A stretch of DNA of 64,000 bases, from NCBI GenBank assembly GCA_017412705.1, contig JAFPWS010000032.1, positions 83,804-147,803 of the forward strand, read 5' to 3'. The stretch's first letter is position 1. Every line of letters starts with the position of its first letter. This document shows, piece after piece, positions 25,457 through 35,789 of the stretch. The notes under the pieces are model-generated. The model was not told the origin of the DNA and ran no database searches. It worked only from the letters and a program-made list of their open reading frames with translations. Made by a program: the position numbers and the translations under genes. Origin of the DNA: Prevotella sp. GTDB taxonomy: Bacteria > Bacteroidota > Bacteroidia > Bacteroidales > Bacteroidaceae.

Positions 25457-26236
25457 ATGTTCGAGAAAGAGATTGAGCAATACGAGCGCATCAGAGAGGA
25501 GTATCAGCAAAAGATAGCCGATAGGATGGGGGAGAAGCAGTGGATGGAGTATAATGAGATTCTGTTCTCTGCGCATTCCTGCGCCATTGAGGGAAACTCG
25601 TTTACTGTAGACGATACGCGTATTCTCAGAGAGCAGGGAATGGCGATGATTCCCGTTGGGCGTTCCATATTGGAATGTACAGAGATGGCAGACCATTTCC
25701 GTGCCTTCGACTATATGGTGAGCCATTTGGATCATTCCTTCGATGAGGCTTTGCTAAAAGAGGTCAATCGCCTGGTAACTGAGCATACGCTCAGCTTTCG
25801 CGCTCCAGGGGCTATCGCTGGCGAATACACCACAGAAGATATGGCCGCTGGCGATACCATCTTTGGAGACCACGAGGCTTTGATTGCTCGCGTTCCCAAC
25901 CTGATGGCTTCGACTCAAAAAGCCCTCGATGAAAGCCAGCACCCATTAATCGTTGCAGCCAAATGGCACGGATACTATGAATATCTGCATCCCTTCCGTG
26001 ACGGTAACGGCAGAACGGGCCGCCTTCTCTCCAACTTCATCCTTCTCAGAGCCCATCATCCCCTGCTTATCATCCGCCTTGAAGACAGGGCAGCCTACAT
26101 CTCTGCCTTGAAGCAAATCCGCACAGATGGTACTGACGAGCATTTGATAGCTTTCTTTTTCCAAACAGCTATCTCCCGCTTGAAGTCAGAACTCTTACAG
26201 AAACACACAAATTCTCTGCCCCTGCTGTTCTTCTAA
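25457..26236 (+). CDS. Fic family protein (class II, autoinhibited AMP transferase)
   Basis: 259 residues. The Fic active-site loop HPFRDGNGRTGR begins at His178 and matches HxFx(D/E)GNGRxxR in full. An inhibitory helix motif (S/T)xxxE(G/N) is present N-terminally as SCAIEG (Ser41, Glu45), which marks a class II Fic protein kept inactive by its own glutamate. These enzymes transfer AMP to target hydroxyls, or remove it. No signal peptide; the target is cytoplasmic and unknown. The gene and its promoter cassette lie between 85-base direct repeats, a sign of acquisition as a unit. Confidence 0.9.
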   Translation: MFEKEIEQYERIREEYQQKIADRMGEKQWMEYNEILFSAHSCAIEGNSFTVDDTRILREQGMAMIPVGRSILECTEMADHFRAFDYMVSHLDHSFDEALLKEVNRLVTEHTLSFRAPGAIAGEYTTEDMAAGDTIFGDHEALIARVPNLMASTQKALDESQHPLIVAAKWHGYYEYLHPFRDGNGRTGRLLSNFILLRAHHPLLIIRLEDRAAYISALKQIRTDGTDEHLIAFFFQTAISRLKSELLQKHTNSLPLLFF

Positions 26237-26273
26237 ACATTTCGCGTATGATACAAAGCCGATAGAATACGTT

Positions 26274-26358
26274 AGAGGGGGAACCTTTGCGCCCTTTTCG
26301 TGTGTTTTCCCGCTAATTTCTTTGTCGTTCCAGTTTTTCTTCTTATCTTTGGCTTCGC
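26274..26358. repeat. 85-base direct repeat, copy 2 (after fic)
   Basis: Second copy of 25101-25185 with one mismatch. The GGGCGC left arm of the terminator is missing here, so the hairpin cannot form; the copied unit started inside the terminator. It is fused directly to the promoter cassette of leuS. Confidence 0.85.
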
Positions 26359-26438
26359 CGAAGATATTCACGTTCGAGAATGCAAAAGAAAAAATTCCCT
26401 TTTTCTTTTGGCATTCTGCTCACTTATTCGTATCTTTG
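26341..26438 (+). promoter_or_regulatory. Insulated promoter cassette upstream of leuS
   Basis: A -7-like palindrome TATCTTTGGC-ttc-GCCGAAGATA (26345-26367), then TTCACGTTCGAG, then an inverted repeat (left arm 26377-26393, AGAATGCAAAAGAAAAA; right arm 26400-26417, TTTTTCTTTTGGCATTCT). The right arm contains TTTG (26407-26410), followed after exactly 20 bases by TATCTTTG (26431-26438). The hairpin ends in a T-rich arm like a terminator, so the unit could stop read-through and restart transcription. The leuS leader is about 40 bases. Confidence 0.7.
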
Positions 26439-26483
26439 CACTCTCGATATTAATGTACGGAAACAATTAAATTAAGAGATACA

Positions 26484-29396
26484 ATGGATTACAATTTCAG
26501 AGAAATCGAACAGAAATGGCAGAAGCGATGGGTGGAGAACGGCACTTATCGCGTGGTTGAGGACGAGAAGAAGAAGAAATTCTATGTGCTCAATATGTTC
26601 CCTTACCCCTCGGGGGCTGGTTTGCACGTAGGTCATCCTCTTGGCTATATCGCCTCGGATATCTATGCCCGCTACAAGCGCCAGCAGGGCTTCAACGTGC
26701 TGAACCCGATGGGCTACGATGCCTACGGATTGCCCGCCGAGCAGTATGCCATCCAGACTGGTCAGCACCCAGAGAAGACGACCTTCGAGAACATCGACCG
26801 CTATCGCTCGCAGCTCGACAAGATCGGTTTCTCGTTCGACTGGGAGCGCGAGGTGCGCACGTGCGACCCCATCTACTACAAGTGGACGCAGTGGGCTTTC
26901 CAGCGCATGTTCAAAAGTTATTTCAGCCTGTCGTCGAAGAAGGCTCAGCCAACTATCAAGCTGATAGAGCACTTCGAGCTGATGGGTACTGAAAACTGTC
27001 ACGCTTTGGGCACCGAAGAGCTTCACTTTACTGCTTCCGACTGGGCAGGCTTTACAGAACGAAAGAAGCAGGAAGTGTTGATGAACTATCGAATCGCCTA
27101 TTTGGCTGATACGATGGTGAACTGGTGCCCAAAGCTCGGGACGGTTTTGGCCAATGATGAGGTCGTCGACGGTGTCTCAGTTCGTGGCGGCTATCCTGTG
27201 GTACAGAAGAAGATGCGCCAGTGGTGCCTCAGAGTATCTGCATACGCCCAGCGTCTGCTCGACGGCTTGGAGGAGATCGACTGGACGGACTCGCTGAAAG
27301 AGACGCAGCGCAACTGGATTGGTCGCTCTGAGGGTACTGAGGTAGAGTTTAAGGTAGCCCACCCCCAACCCCTCCCCAAGGGAGGGGAGAATGGAGATAC
27401 TGAATCCCCCTCCCTTGGGGAGGGGCAAGGGGTAGGCTCCTTTACGATCTTTACGACTCGTGCTGATACCATGTTTGGCGTTACCTTCATGGTGCTGGCT
27501 CCTGAGAGTGACCTCGTGGCTGAGTTGACGACTCCCGACCAGAAGGAAGAGGTAGAGAAATACCTCGACTATGTGAAGAAACGCACAGAGCGTGACCGTC
27601 AGATGGATCATAAGGTGACGGGCGTGTTCTCTGGTTCTTATGCCATCAATCCGTTTACAGACGAGAAGATCCCCATCTGGATTGCTGAATACGTATTGGC
27701 TGGCTATGGTACTGGCGCCATCATGGCCGTACCTGCCCACGACTCTCGCGACTATGCCTTCGCCAAGCACTTCAATCTGCCGATTATCCCTGTAATCGAG
27801 GGTGCTGACGTATCAGAGGAAAGCTTTGATGCCAAGGATGGTATCATGTGTAACTCTGCATCAGATAAGTTCTCGCTCAATGGCTTGACTGTCAAGGAGG
27901 CCATCGCTGCCACGAAGAAATTCGTGACTGAGCAGGGCCTGGGCCGCGTGAAGGTGAACTATCGTCTTCGCGATGCCATCTTCTCCCGCCAGCGTTATTG
28001 GGGCGAGCCGTTCCCTGTCTACTACAAGGACGATATGCCTTACATGATTCCAAAGGAGTGTCTGCCCTTGGAGCTGCCTGAGATTGACGAGTACAAGCCT
28101 ACGGAGACTGGCGAGCCCCCATTGGGTCGTGCCAAGATGTGGGCTTGGGATACCAAGTTCGACAAGGTGGTCAGCAAGGACGAGATCGACAATAAGACCG
28201 TCTTCCCCTTGGAGCTGAACACGATGCCTGGCTTTGCTGGCTCGTCGGCTTATTATCTGCGCTATATGGATCCGAAGAACGAGAAGGCCCTCGTAAGCCG
28301 TGAAGCTGATGAGTACTGGCGCAATGTAGACCTCTATGTTGGTGGTACTGAGCACGCTACTGGTCACTTGATCTATTCTCGTTTCTGGAACAAGTTCCTC
28401 TATGACTCTGGTTACTCTTGCGAGGACGAACCCTTCAAGAAGCTCGTGAACCAGGGTATGATTCAAGGGCGTTCAAACTTCGTGTATCGTGTTGAGGACG
28501 AGGGAGCAGACAAGGGCAAGTTCGTCAGCTTCGGTCTGAAGGACAAGTACACTACGACACCTATCCATGTAGATGTGAACATCGTCAGCGCTGATATCCT
28601 CGACATCGATGCCTTCAAGGCTTGGCGCCCTGAGTATGAGAATGCTGAGTTCATTCTGGAGAATGGCCAGTATAAGTGTGGCTGGGCTATCGAGAAGATG
28701 TCAAAGTCGATGTTCAACGTGGTCAATCCGGATATGATTGTAGAGAAGTATGGTGCTGATACACTCCGTCTTTATGAGATGTTCCTGGGTCCTGTAGAAC
28801 AGTCGAAACCTTGGGATACCAACGGTATCGACGGTTGCCACCGCTTCCTGAAGAAGTTCTGGGCATTGTTCTACGGCAATAGTCGTGAGAATCCTGAAGG
28901 CAGACTTTTAATCGACTACAAACAACCCACTAAGGAGGCCTTGAAGAGCGTCCATAAGCTTATCAAGAAGGTAACGCAAGACATCGAAGTATTCTCGTAC
29001 AACACCTCTATCTCGGCCTTTATGATCTGCGTCAACGAACTGGCTCAGCAGAAGTGTAATAACCGCGACGTCCTTCGCATATTGATTACCCTTATCGCTC
29101 CTTTTGCACCCCATATCGCTGAAGAGCTGTGGGAGGCAATAGGCGAGCAGGGTAGTGTCTGCAACTCCAAGTGGCCCGAATGGAACGAGGAATACCTCGT
29201 TGAGGACAGCGTCAAGTTGGGTGTGGCCTTCAACGGCAAGACCCGCTTCGACATGGAGTTCCCTGCTGATGCTGACAACCAGACGATTCAGGATACCGTC
29301 TTGGCCGACGAACGCGCCAAGAAATACATCGAGGGAGACATCATGAAGGTTATCATCGTCCCGAAGCGTATGGTGAACATCGTTTTCAAGAAGTAA
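26484..29396 (+). CDS. leuS: Leucine--tRNA ligase
   Basis: 970 residues. Class I motifs: [15 protein letters not shown] (HIGH, near residue 43) and EKMSKSMFN (KMSKS, near 737). The editing domain is recognised by [12 protein letters not shown] and [18 protein letters not shown]. It charges tRNA-Leu and hydrolyses mischarged tRNA. About 27 residues near 292-318 ([15 protein letters not shown] ... [11 protein letters not shown]) have no counterpart in the family; they are translated from a palindromic DNA repeat inserted in frame where the strand leading into the editing domain begins. No stop or frameshift results. Confidence 0.97.
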   Translation: MDYNFREIEQKWQKRWVENGTYRVVEDEKKKKFYVLNMFPYPSGAGLHVGHPLGYIASDIYARYKRQQGFNVLNPMGYDAYGLPAEQYAIQTGQHPEKTTFENIDRYRSQLDKIGFSFDWEREVRTCDPIYYKWTQWAFQRMFKSYFSLSSKKAQPTIKLIEHFELMGTENCHALGTEELHFTASDWAGFTERKKQEVLMNYRIAYLADTMVNWCPKLGTVLANDEVVDGVSVRGGYPVVQKKMRQWCLRVSAYAQRLLDGLEEIDWTDSLKETQRNWIGRSEGTEVEFKVAHPQPLPKGGENGDTESPSLGEGQGVGSFTIFTTRADTMFGVTFMVLAPESDLVAELTTPDQKEEVEKYLDYVKKRTERDRQMDHKVTGVFSGSYAINPFTDEKIPIWIAEYVLAGYGTGAIMAVPAHDSRDYAFAKHFNLPIIPVIEGADVSEESFDAKDGIMCNSASDKFSLNGLTVKEAIAATKKFVTEQGLGRVKVNYRLRDAIFSRQRYWGEPFPVYYKDDMPYMIPKECLPLELPEIDEYKPTETGEPPLGRAKMWAWDTKFDKVVSKDEIDNKTVFPLELNTMPGFAGSSAYYLRYMDPKNEKALVSREADEYWRNVDLYVGGTEHATGHLIYSRFWNKFLYDSGYSCEDEPFKKLVNQGMIQGRSNFVYRVEDEGADKGKFVSFGLKDKYTTTPIHVDVNIVSADILDIDAFKAWRPEYENAEFILENGQYKCGWAIEKMSKSMFNVVNPDMIVEKYGADTLRLYEMFLGPVEQSKPWDTNGIDGCHRFLKKFWALFYGNSRENPEGRLLIDYKQPTKEALKSVHKLIKKVTQDIEVFSYNTSISAFMICVNELAQQKCNNRDVLRILITLIAPFAPHIAEELWEAIGEQGSVCNSKWPEWNEEYLVEDSVKLGVAFNGKTRFDMEFPADADNQTIQDTVLADERAKKYIEGDIMKVIIVPKRMVNIVFKK
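27361..27432. repeat. In-frame palindromic repeat inside leuS
   Basis: Left arm 27362-27387 (contains CCTCCCCAAGGGAGGGG) and right arm 27406-27432 (contains CCCTCCCTTGGGGAGGGG) are near-perfect inverted repeats with a spacer of about 18 bases. It is a different family from the AACGCCACA repeat. Its length keeps the reading frame. Confidence 0.85.
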
Positions 29397-30911
29397 ATGA
29401 TACTGAATCATAAAACAATATGGAACGAAGCCAAGGACTATCTTTTCATAGCCCTTGGCCTCGCCATCTATACGGTAGCCTTTACCGTTTTCCTGATGCC
29501 TTATCAGATAGTGGCAGGAGGCGTGACAGGTCTGTCGGCCATCATCTACTATGCCACTGGGTTCCACTTGGAGAACACCTATATCATCATCAACGGCATC
29601 CTGCTGGTCGTAGCCTTGAAGATATTGGGTGTGAAGTTCCTGATGAAGACCATCTTTGCCATCTTCACGCTCTACTTCATGCTGATGTTCGCCCAGGAGA
29701 TTATTCCCAAGCAGGACAACGGACTGCCTTTCAAGCTGATGGGCGAGGGTCAGGACTTCATGTCGATGATTATCGGCTGTGTGCTGACAGGTCTGGCTTT
29801 GGCCACTGTGTTTATGAACAATGGTTCTACGGGTGGTACCGATGTCATTGCCGCCTCGGTCAATAAGTTCCATCCTAACGTATCATTAGGCAACGTGCTG
29901 ATAGCCGCTGACTTCTGCATCATTGGCTCGTGTATGTTCTTCCCCCAGTTTGGCACCTATCTGGAGCGAGCCCACAAGGTGATGTTCGGCTTCTGCGTGA
30001 TGGCGATGGAGAACTATACCCTTGACTACATCATGAATGCCCGTCGTCAATCTGTACAGTTCATGATATTCAGCCAGAAATGGCAGGAGATAGCCAATGC
30101 CATTGGCACCGAGATGAACCATGGTGTGACGATTCTCGACGGACACGGCTGGTATACGGGCAAGAAGAGCAAGGTGCTCTGTATTCTGGCCAAGAAGAAC
30201 GAAAGCGTTTACATGTTCCGACTCATCAAGATGATAGACCCACAGGCCTTTGTCAGCCAGTCGAGCGTCATCGGTGTCTATGGCGAGGGCTTCGACGAAA
30301 TGAAAGTAAAGGTGAAACAAGAAAAGAAAAAGATGAAAATAGTTTTTGCTACCAACAACCAGCATAAGCTGTCTGAGATACGCAACATTCTGGGCAACCG
30401 CTTTGAAGTGTTGTCGCTGACAGACATAGGATGCCAAAAGGACATTCCCGAAAACGGACAGACGCTGAACGAGAATGCCTTGATAAAGGCCAAATACGTG
30501 TACGACACCTACCGCATCAATTGCTTCTCCGACGATACCGGCTTGGAGGTGGAAGCGCTGGGTGGCGCTCCAGGCGTCTATAGTGCACGCTATGCCGGTG
30601 GCGAGGGTCATGATTCGGAGGCCAACATGCAGAAACTGCTGCATAATCTGGAAAACAAAGACAACCGCAAGGCCCGTTTCCGCACCGTCATCGCACTTAT
30701 CATCGACGGGAAGGTGAAGACCTTCGAAGGCATCGTCAACGGAGAAATCATCCGCGAGAAAAGGGGAGGGGAGGGCTTCGGCTACGACCCCATCTTCCAA
30801 CCTGAAGGTTATAACCAGACATTTGCCGAGCTGGGTGTCGACATCAAAAACCAAATCAGCCATCGCGCTAAAGCCAGTCAGAAATTAGCAGAATACCTCA
30901 AGACCCTATAG
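29397..30911 (+). CDS. Fusion of a YitT-family membrane protein and RdgB-type XTP/dITP pyrophosphatase
   Basis: 504 residues in one open frame. Residues 1-300 are a YitT/DUF161 protein: about six membrane helices ([34 protein letters not shown] and others) and a cytoplasmic DUF2179 domain. After a charged linker ([10 protein letters not shown]) residues 313-504 are a complete RdgB/Ham1 enzyme, [39 protein letters not shown] and ISHRAKA, which removes deaminated purine triphosphates. The ATG at 30333 is preceded by GAAAAGAAAAAG and could also start RdgB alone. The leuS stop touches this start codon, so the genes are one operon. Confidence 0.85.
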   Translation: MILNHKTIWNEAKDYLFIALGLAIYTVAFTVFLMPYQIVAGGVTGLSAIIYYATGFHLENTYIIINGILLVVALKILGVKFLMKTIFAIFTLYFMLMFAQEIIPKQDNGLPFKLMGEGQDFMSMIIGCVLTGLALATVFMNNGSTGGTDVIAASVNKFHPNVSLGNVLIAADFCIIGSCMFFPQFGTYLERAHKVMFGFCVMAMENYTLDYIMNARRQSVQFMIFSQKWQEIANAIGTEMNHGVTILDGHGWYTGKKSKVLCILAKKNESVYMFRLIKMIDPQAFVSQSSVIGVYGEGFDEMKVKVKQEKKKMKIVFATNNQHKLSEIRNILGNRFEVLSLTDIGCQKDIPENGQTLNENALIKAKYVYDTYRINCFSDDTGLEVEALGGAPGVYSARYAGGEGHDSEANMQKLLHNLENKDNRKARFRTVIALIIDGKVKTFEGIVNGEIIREKRGGEGFGYDPIFQPEGYNQTFAELGVDIKNQISHRAKASQKLAEYLKTL

Positions 30912-30914
30912 AGT

Positions 30915-32921
30915 ATGAAGAAAGTCGTTATCGCCCTTTTATTATGCATGATGAATAATGCCTTATGCATTGCTCAGATTGGCACGTGGCACAACTATCT
31001 GGCCTACCACGACGTGCAGCAGATACAGGTTGCCGGTAACGACCTCTTCGTATTGGCTTCCAACAACCTCTATCAGTATAACAAGAACGACCAGAGTATC
31101 GTCACCTACGACAAGATAAACGGACTCAGCGACACTCATATCACCCATATCCGTTGGTGCCAGCAAGCCAAGCGCCTGATAGCTGTCTATAGCACCTTGA
31201 ACATCGACCTGGTGGAGACCAATGGCAACATTACCAACATCAGCGACATCTACTCGAAGGCCATCACAGGCGACAAGACCCTGAACAGCATTTATGTCTA
31301 CAACCAGTATGCCTATCTGGCCTGTGGCTTTGGCATTGTCAAGCTGAATGTCAAGGATGCTGAAATCAGCGAGAGCTATATTTTTGGCTTCCCCGTCACA
31401 GCCATCACCATCAGCGGCACCACCATCTACGCCCAAACCAGTCAGGGCATCCTTGAAGCAAGCCTTAAAGACAACCTGATAGACACCTCTAACTGGCATG
31501 CTACAACCTCTGCACCTTCTTTCGACCAGGACAATACAGACTACGACAACAATATCCAGCTGGTCAAGACGCTCAATCCGGGAGGACCCCATCACAATCT
31601 CTTTGGCTACATGAAGTTCGCCAACAACCAGCTCTATACCGCCAATGGCGACTACAACAGCACCGCTGCTATCCAAATACTCAACAATAACGAATGGAAC
31701 ATCTATGACTACGAAGGTATCAGCGAATCGACTGGAGTGTCGTATGTAGGAGCTTTCTGCTTTGATATCGACCCGACAGACAAAAACCATCTCTTTGCCG
31801 GAGCCAGAAACGGACTCTATGAGTACCAAAACGGGAAATTCGTCAAATACTATGACAGGAGCAACAGCCCTATAGTACCCTACGACAACGTAAATTTGGA
31901 ATATCAAATGGTGACGGGTACGAAGTTTGACAAAAATGGTAATCTATGGTTTCTGAACAGTTCAGCACCTAATACAGCATTCGTCAAATATTCAAACGGT
32001 ACGTTTACAAAACTAAACCATTCTGAACTGATGAAACTAAATACCAAACAGCAGTTTCCCAACAGAAGTAATGCTGAACTGAGTAACATCATCATCGACA
32101 GTCAAGAAAGGATGTGGTTTGTAAACAACAACTGGGTCACACCTGCCCTCTACCAATACGATATGGACAATGACCATATCATTGCATACGAGAGCTTCAT
32201 CAACCAGGACGGCACTTCCTTGGTTATCAATGAAGGTGTACGTTGCGTTGTGGAGGACTTGGAGCATAATATATGGATAGGAACAAGTGCAGGTCCGCTG
32301 ATGCTGGAAAGAAGCCAAATCAACCAAGACGGCTCTCCCTTCACCCAGGTTAAAGTACCTCGCAACGATGGTACGAACTATGCTGACTATCTGTTGTCAG
32401 GCATCGATATTAACAGCATAGCCATAGATGGCGGAGGACGAAAATGGTTTGGCACCAGCAGCAATGGTGTCTACCTGATAAGTGCCGATAACATGACCCA
32501 GCTGCAGCACTTTACGACAGACAACAGCCCGCTGCTGTCGAACAGCATACTGTCTGTTGCTATTAATTCAGCAACGGGAGAAGTATTCTTCGGAACGGAG
32601 AACGGCCTCTGCTCGTACATGAGCGACGCCACAGAAACCAATACGGAGATGACCAAGGACAATGTCTGGGCTTATCCTAACCCTGTAACGCCAGGCTATA
32701 CAGGACCTATTACCATTACTGGTCTTACCTATAATGCTGACGTCAAAATCCTATCCTCCAATGGTGCCCTGATTCACGAAGGCCGTAGCAATGGCGGAAC
32801 CTATACATGGGATGGTAGCGATACAAAGGGTAGGAGAGTGGCCTCTGGCGTCTATATGGTAGTAACAGCCACTAATACAGGCGAAAAAGGAACAGTATGC
32901 AAGATAGCTATCGTCAACTAA
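30915..32921 (+). CDS. porZ: PorZ-like component of the type IX secretion system
   Basis: 668 residues. Residues 1-21 are a signal peptide (ALLLCMMNNALCIAQ). The start of the mature protein, IGTWHNYLAYHDVQQIQ, and the series of propeller blades (LYQYNKNDQSIVTYDKING, GFGIVKLNV, GNLWFLNSS, ERMWFVNNN, HNIWIGTSAGPLML, RKWFGTSSNGVYL) match PorZ, which has two beta-propellers and a C-terminal domain. The end, NVWAYPNPVTPGYTGPI ... SGVYMVVTATN, is a type IX sorting-type domain. PorZ works in the outer-membrane attachment complex that links secreted proteins to A-LPS. Follows the YitT-RdgB gene by 3 bases. Confidence 0.8.
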   Translation: MKKVVIALLLCMMNNALCIAQIGTWHNYLAYHDVQQIQVAGNDLFVLASNNLYQYNKNDQSIVTYDKINGLSDTHITHIRWCQQAKRLIAVYSTLNIDLVETNGNITNISDIYSKAITGDKTLNSIYVYNQYAYLACGFGIVKLNVKDAEISESYIFGFPVTAITISGTTIYAQTSQGILEASLKDNLIDTSNWHATTSAPSFDQDNTDYDNNIQLVKTLNPGGPHHNLFGYMKFANNQLYTANGDYNSTAAIQILNNNEWNIYDYEGISESTGVSYVGAFCFDIDPTDKNHLFAGARNGLYEYQNGKFVKYYDRSNSPIVPYDNVNLEYQMVTGTKFDKNGNLWFLNSSAPNTAFVKYSNGTFTKLNHSELMKLNTKQQFPNRSNAELSNIIIDSQERMWFVNNNWVTPALYQYDMDNDHIIAYESFINQDGTSLVINEGVRCVVEDLEHNIWIGTSAGPLMLERSQINQDGSPFTQVKVPRNDGTNYADYLLSGIDINSIAIDGGGRKWFGTSSNGVYLISADNMTQLQHFTTDNSPLLSNSILSVAINSATGEVFFGTENGLCSYMSDATETNTEMTKDNVWAYPNPVTPGYTGPITITGLTYNADVKILSSNGALIHEGRSNGGTYTWDGSDTKGRRVASGVYMVVTATNTGEKGTVCKIAIVN

Positions 32922-34324
32922 AAGAACACTGGAGCATAATCCTTGTCATTGTTCTAAGCCCATTATTGCTATATGCTGCTATTCAGATTCTGCCTACACA
33001 CGACGACTGGGCAGGAACAACCAAACCTGATTTCAGTGCTTTTTTCACTAAGGAGCATTTCCTTTTTTATGGATATCATTGGCGACCCTTTGACACCTGG
33101 ATAGGATATATAGTAGGCAGAAATCCGCAATTGCTTTATCCTACATTCAACCATGTGCTTGTCATTGTAGGACATGTCATCTGCTCTTTATTAGTATACA
33201 GACTTTTGAAAACATTAGGGTTCAATAGCACATCGTGCAATATAGCAACCTTCTTCTTTTTTATTGCACCTGCCACGATGGCTACAGTCTTGGCTGTAGA
33301 CAGTCAGAACCAGACCTATGCCCTTGTTTGGGGCATCATAGCCTTTCTATACTATATCAACAACGGCAGATGGAAATATTTTATCTGGCCTTTCCTTATC
33401 TTCATGGCCACACTCTCTAAAGAAAACGGTTTGATGTGGGCGCTTATTTGTCCTATCCTGGCCTTTGGATTTCACTTCATAGACAAACGTACATTAAGGA
33501 AAGATCTGCTGATAGGAATTAGTATTATGGTGGTTTACGCTTTGGCCATTCTACTCTTACCAAAAGACATCATCATTCATCCGGAATATGTGCCTGAGGA
33601 CCTGAAGACCGTAAAGAATATCGTTAAATTCTTTTTTTCCACATTCATTACTGTTGACTACATCTACTTACTGCACCAGCCCAGCAGAAACCTTCTGTTA
33701 GCCTTGATAACATTGGCATTGTCAATGCCATTCTTCTACTATGTCTTTGTCAAGAAATTCAGGTTGATGACTGATAGGAAAATGATATGTACCTTCATAG
33801 CACTCATCATAGCTGTAGGTCCTCATATCGCTACTGTTTTCAGCATGATGCACACTTATGCGGGTTTGGCATTGTTATCCATCATCATTGCAAACTCCAT
33901 ACATCATTATGAGCAACTTAAATTCCTATTTATATCGTTCGTATTTTTCGTTCTTTCTGCTATCTTCATAGACACTCATCTCTGGTATGAATCATGGATG
34001 TCAGGACTGGTAGGAAAGAATATGTCCATAGAAGCTATTCAAAAAACAGGTGAACCAGTCAATAGTGTCTTAGTGATTATAATTGAAGACGACTATCCAA
34101 AGCTGTCTTCCTTTTGTGTCATTCCCAATGAAGCTTTCGGATGGGGAATGGCTGCACAATACGAAACGAATTATCAATGGCCGAAAATAATTCAAGATAC
34201 TACGATTGTACGTTCTTCAGATGCTATGGAAAAAGCTCAAAGAATGGCCTCCGAAATGCTGATTACTGATACTATTGATTGTGTATGGATTGTAAATCAT
34301 GACAAGATTGATGTCGTTAAATAA
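32897..34324 (+). CDS. Polytopic membrane protein, glycosyltransferase-like
   Basis: 475 residues with about ten hydrophobic helices (SIILVIVLSPLLLYAAIQIL, IATFFFFIAPATMATVLAV, LLIGISIMVVYALAILLL and others) and a soluble C-terminal domain of about 110 residues. An early extracytoplasmic loop has THDDWAG and HWRPFDTW, placing acidic residues where lipid-linked-sugar (GT-C type) transferases have their catalytic Asp. This is only a resemblance. The start lies inside the end of porZ (25-base overlap), so it is in the same operon, which hints at a role in glycan or LPS delivery. Confidence 0.5.
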   Translation: MQDSYRQLKEHWSIILVIVLSPLLLYAAIQILPTHDDWAGTTKPDFSAFFTKEHFLFYGYHWRPFDTWIGYIVGRNPQLLYPTFNHVLVIVGHVICSLLVYRLLKTLGFNSTSCNIATFFFFIAPATMATVLAVDSQNQTYALVWGIIAFLYYINNGRWKYFIWPFLIFMATLSKENGLMWALICPILAFGFHFIDKRTLRKDLLIGISIMVVYALAILLLPKDIIIHPEYVPEDLKTVKNIVKFFFSTFITVDYIYLLHQPSRNLLLALITLALSMPFFYYVFVKKFRLMTDRKMICTFIALIIAVGPHIATVFSMMHTYAGLALLSIIIANSIHHYEQLKFLFISFVFFVLSAIFIDTHLWYESWMSGLVGKNMSIEAIQKTGEPVNSVLVIIIEDDYPKLSSFCVIPNEAFGWGMAAQYETNYQWPKIIQDTTIVRSSDAMEKAQRMASEMLITDTIDCVWIVNHDKIDVVK

Positions 34325-34328
34325 ATAC

Positions 34329-35789
34329 ATGATGAAGAAGAATATCACGATAATCATTTTTATTATCAGTACTTGGTATGTACTGCCTATTCTCTCACAA
34401 ACAATCATTACACTCAATAAGGTAAAACAGGCCGGATTACTCATCGTAGAAATAACAACTCAAAACAACGAAGAACCAGAAGGAACTATTGTTGAATCAC
34501 CATTATTTCCTGGTTCATATAACATGGTTTACAAAAACAAGGTACCATGCAGAATAGTCATCAGTAAAGATGGAGAAACCATGTATGACAGTGGTGAGTA
34601 TATCAAGAAAACTTCTGGTGCCACCATACGTATTAATGGTAATACGACGGCTTATTATTCTGATCCGTTGAATATGCCATATAAACTGAAATTAGAAAAG
34701 GCGGCTGACTTGTTATGCAGAGGAAACGACAGTAAATACAATGATAAAGAATGGCGACTACTCAAGGATGCAGTGTCTTTGAATACCATTGTAGGCCTAA
34801 AAGTAAGTCAAATTATAGAACTTGAATGGACATCTTCATATATACCATGCAACGTGATAATCAATGGTGATTATCGTGGCTGTTATTTGTTGATGGAAAC
34901 CATGAAACGAAATGAATCGTGTCGTATAGACTGTGATAAACAGACAGGATATATCATAGAAAAAGATCCATATTGGTGGAAAGAAGACAAATACTTTTCT
35001 TCTAACTGGTATAAAGATGATAATGTTTACCGATGGACATGGAAATATCCTGATGCAGACGATATAAATGATGAACAGGAAGCATACATCAAACAATACA
35101 TAGAATCCATGGAGGAAAGCCTCGCTAATGACAACTATGAACCATATATTGACATAACATCATTTGCCAAATGGATATTAGTGCACGACATAGTTGGCAC
35201 ACGGGATTCATGGGGTTCTAATATGTATATAAAGAAGTATGATAATACTGACAATAGTAAACTAAAGCTACCTTGTGTATGGGACTTTGATTCCAGCAAT
35301 GATATCGCACCTGGGAGTTTTTCATTATTACATATACAAGAAAACGAATATTTCTATGCTCTTTTCAATAGTAATAATCGTGCTTTTGCCAATACATACG
35401 TTCAATTATGGAACAATAAAAAAAAGGCTGTCGTTGAGCAAATATCAGCTTTTCTAAATCAATATGCAGACAGTGAGGAAGGAAAGGCTTTAGATGCTTC
35501 GAGATTATTATATAACAGAAGATTTGGATATTCATACACTACTGTCTCCAACAATGTGAAACAACAACAGCAATGGTTTAAAAATCATATTCAGTTACTC
35601 GATGATAATATACAATTAATTGAAACCAATAGTTCCAATATACAAAATATATCTGATGAGCCAACTGACATACAAAAAGTCTATACTATAACAGGTATAG
35701 AGACAGATAAAAACAATAAATTCGGTATAACCGTCTATAGGTTAAATAATGGCAGATGTCTTAAGGTATTTAATGCAAACAAAAGATGA
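34329..35789 (+). CDS. CotH-family secreted protein kinase-like protein
   Basis: 486 residues from the ATG at 34329; MMKKNITIIIFIISTWYVLPILSQ is a signal peptide, and an earlier in-frame ATG at 34299 lies in the previous gene. The CotH pattern is visible: KLEKAADLLCRGNDSKYNDK (spaced lysines and the disordered loop), RGCYLLMETMKRNESCRI, TGYIIEKDPYWW and the metal-binding DFD in PCVWDFDSSNDI. CotH proteins are atypical kinases that phosphorylate spore-coat or surface proteins. A short C-terminal segment (KVYTITGIETDKN ... RLNNGRCLKVFN) resembles a type IX sorting tail. The gene overlaps gtrA by 4 bases. Confidence 0.75.
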   Translation: MMKKNITIIIFIISTWYVLPILSQTIITLNKVKQAGLLIVEITTQNNEEPEGTIVESPLFPGSYNMVYKNKVPCRIVISKDGETMYDSGEYIKKTSGATIRINGNTTAYYSDPLNMPYKLKLEKAADLLCRGNDSKYNDKEWRLLKDAVSLNTIVGLKVSQIIELEWTSSYIPCNVIINGDYRGCYLLMETMKRNESCRIDCDKQTGYIIEKDPYWWKEDKYFSSNWYKDDNVYRWTWKYPDADDINDEQEAYIKQYIESMEESLANDNYEPYIDITSFAKWILVHDIVGTRDSWGSNMYIKKYDNTDNSKLKLPCVWDFDSSNDIAPGSFSLLHIQENEYFYALFNSNNRAFANTYVQLWNNKKKAVVEQISAFLNQYADSEEGKALDASRLLYNRRFGYSYTTVSNNVKQQQQWFKNHIQLLDDNIQLIETNSSNIQNISDEPTDIQKVYTITGIETDKNNKFGITVYRLNNGRCLKVFNANKR

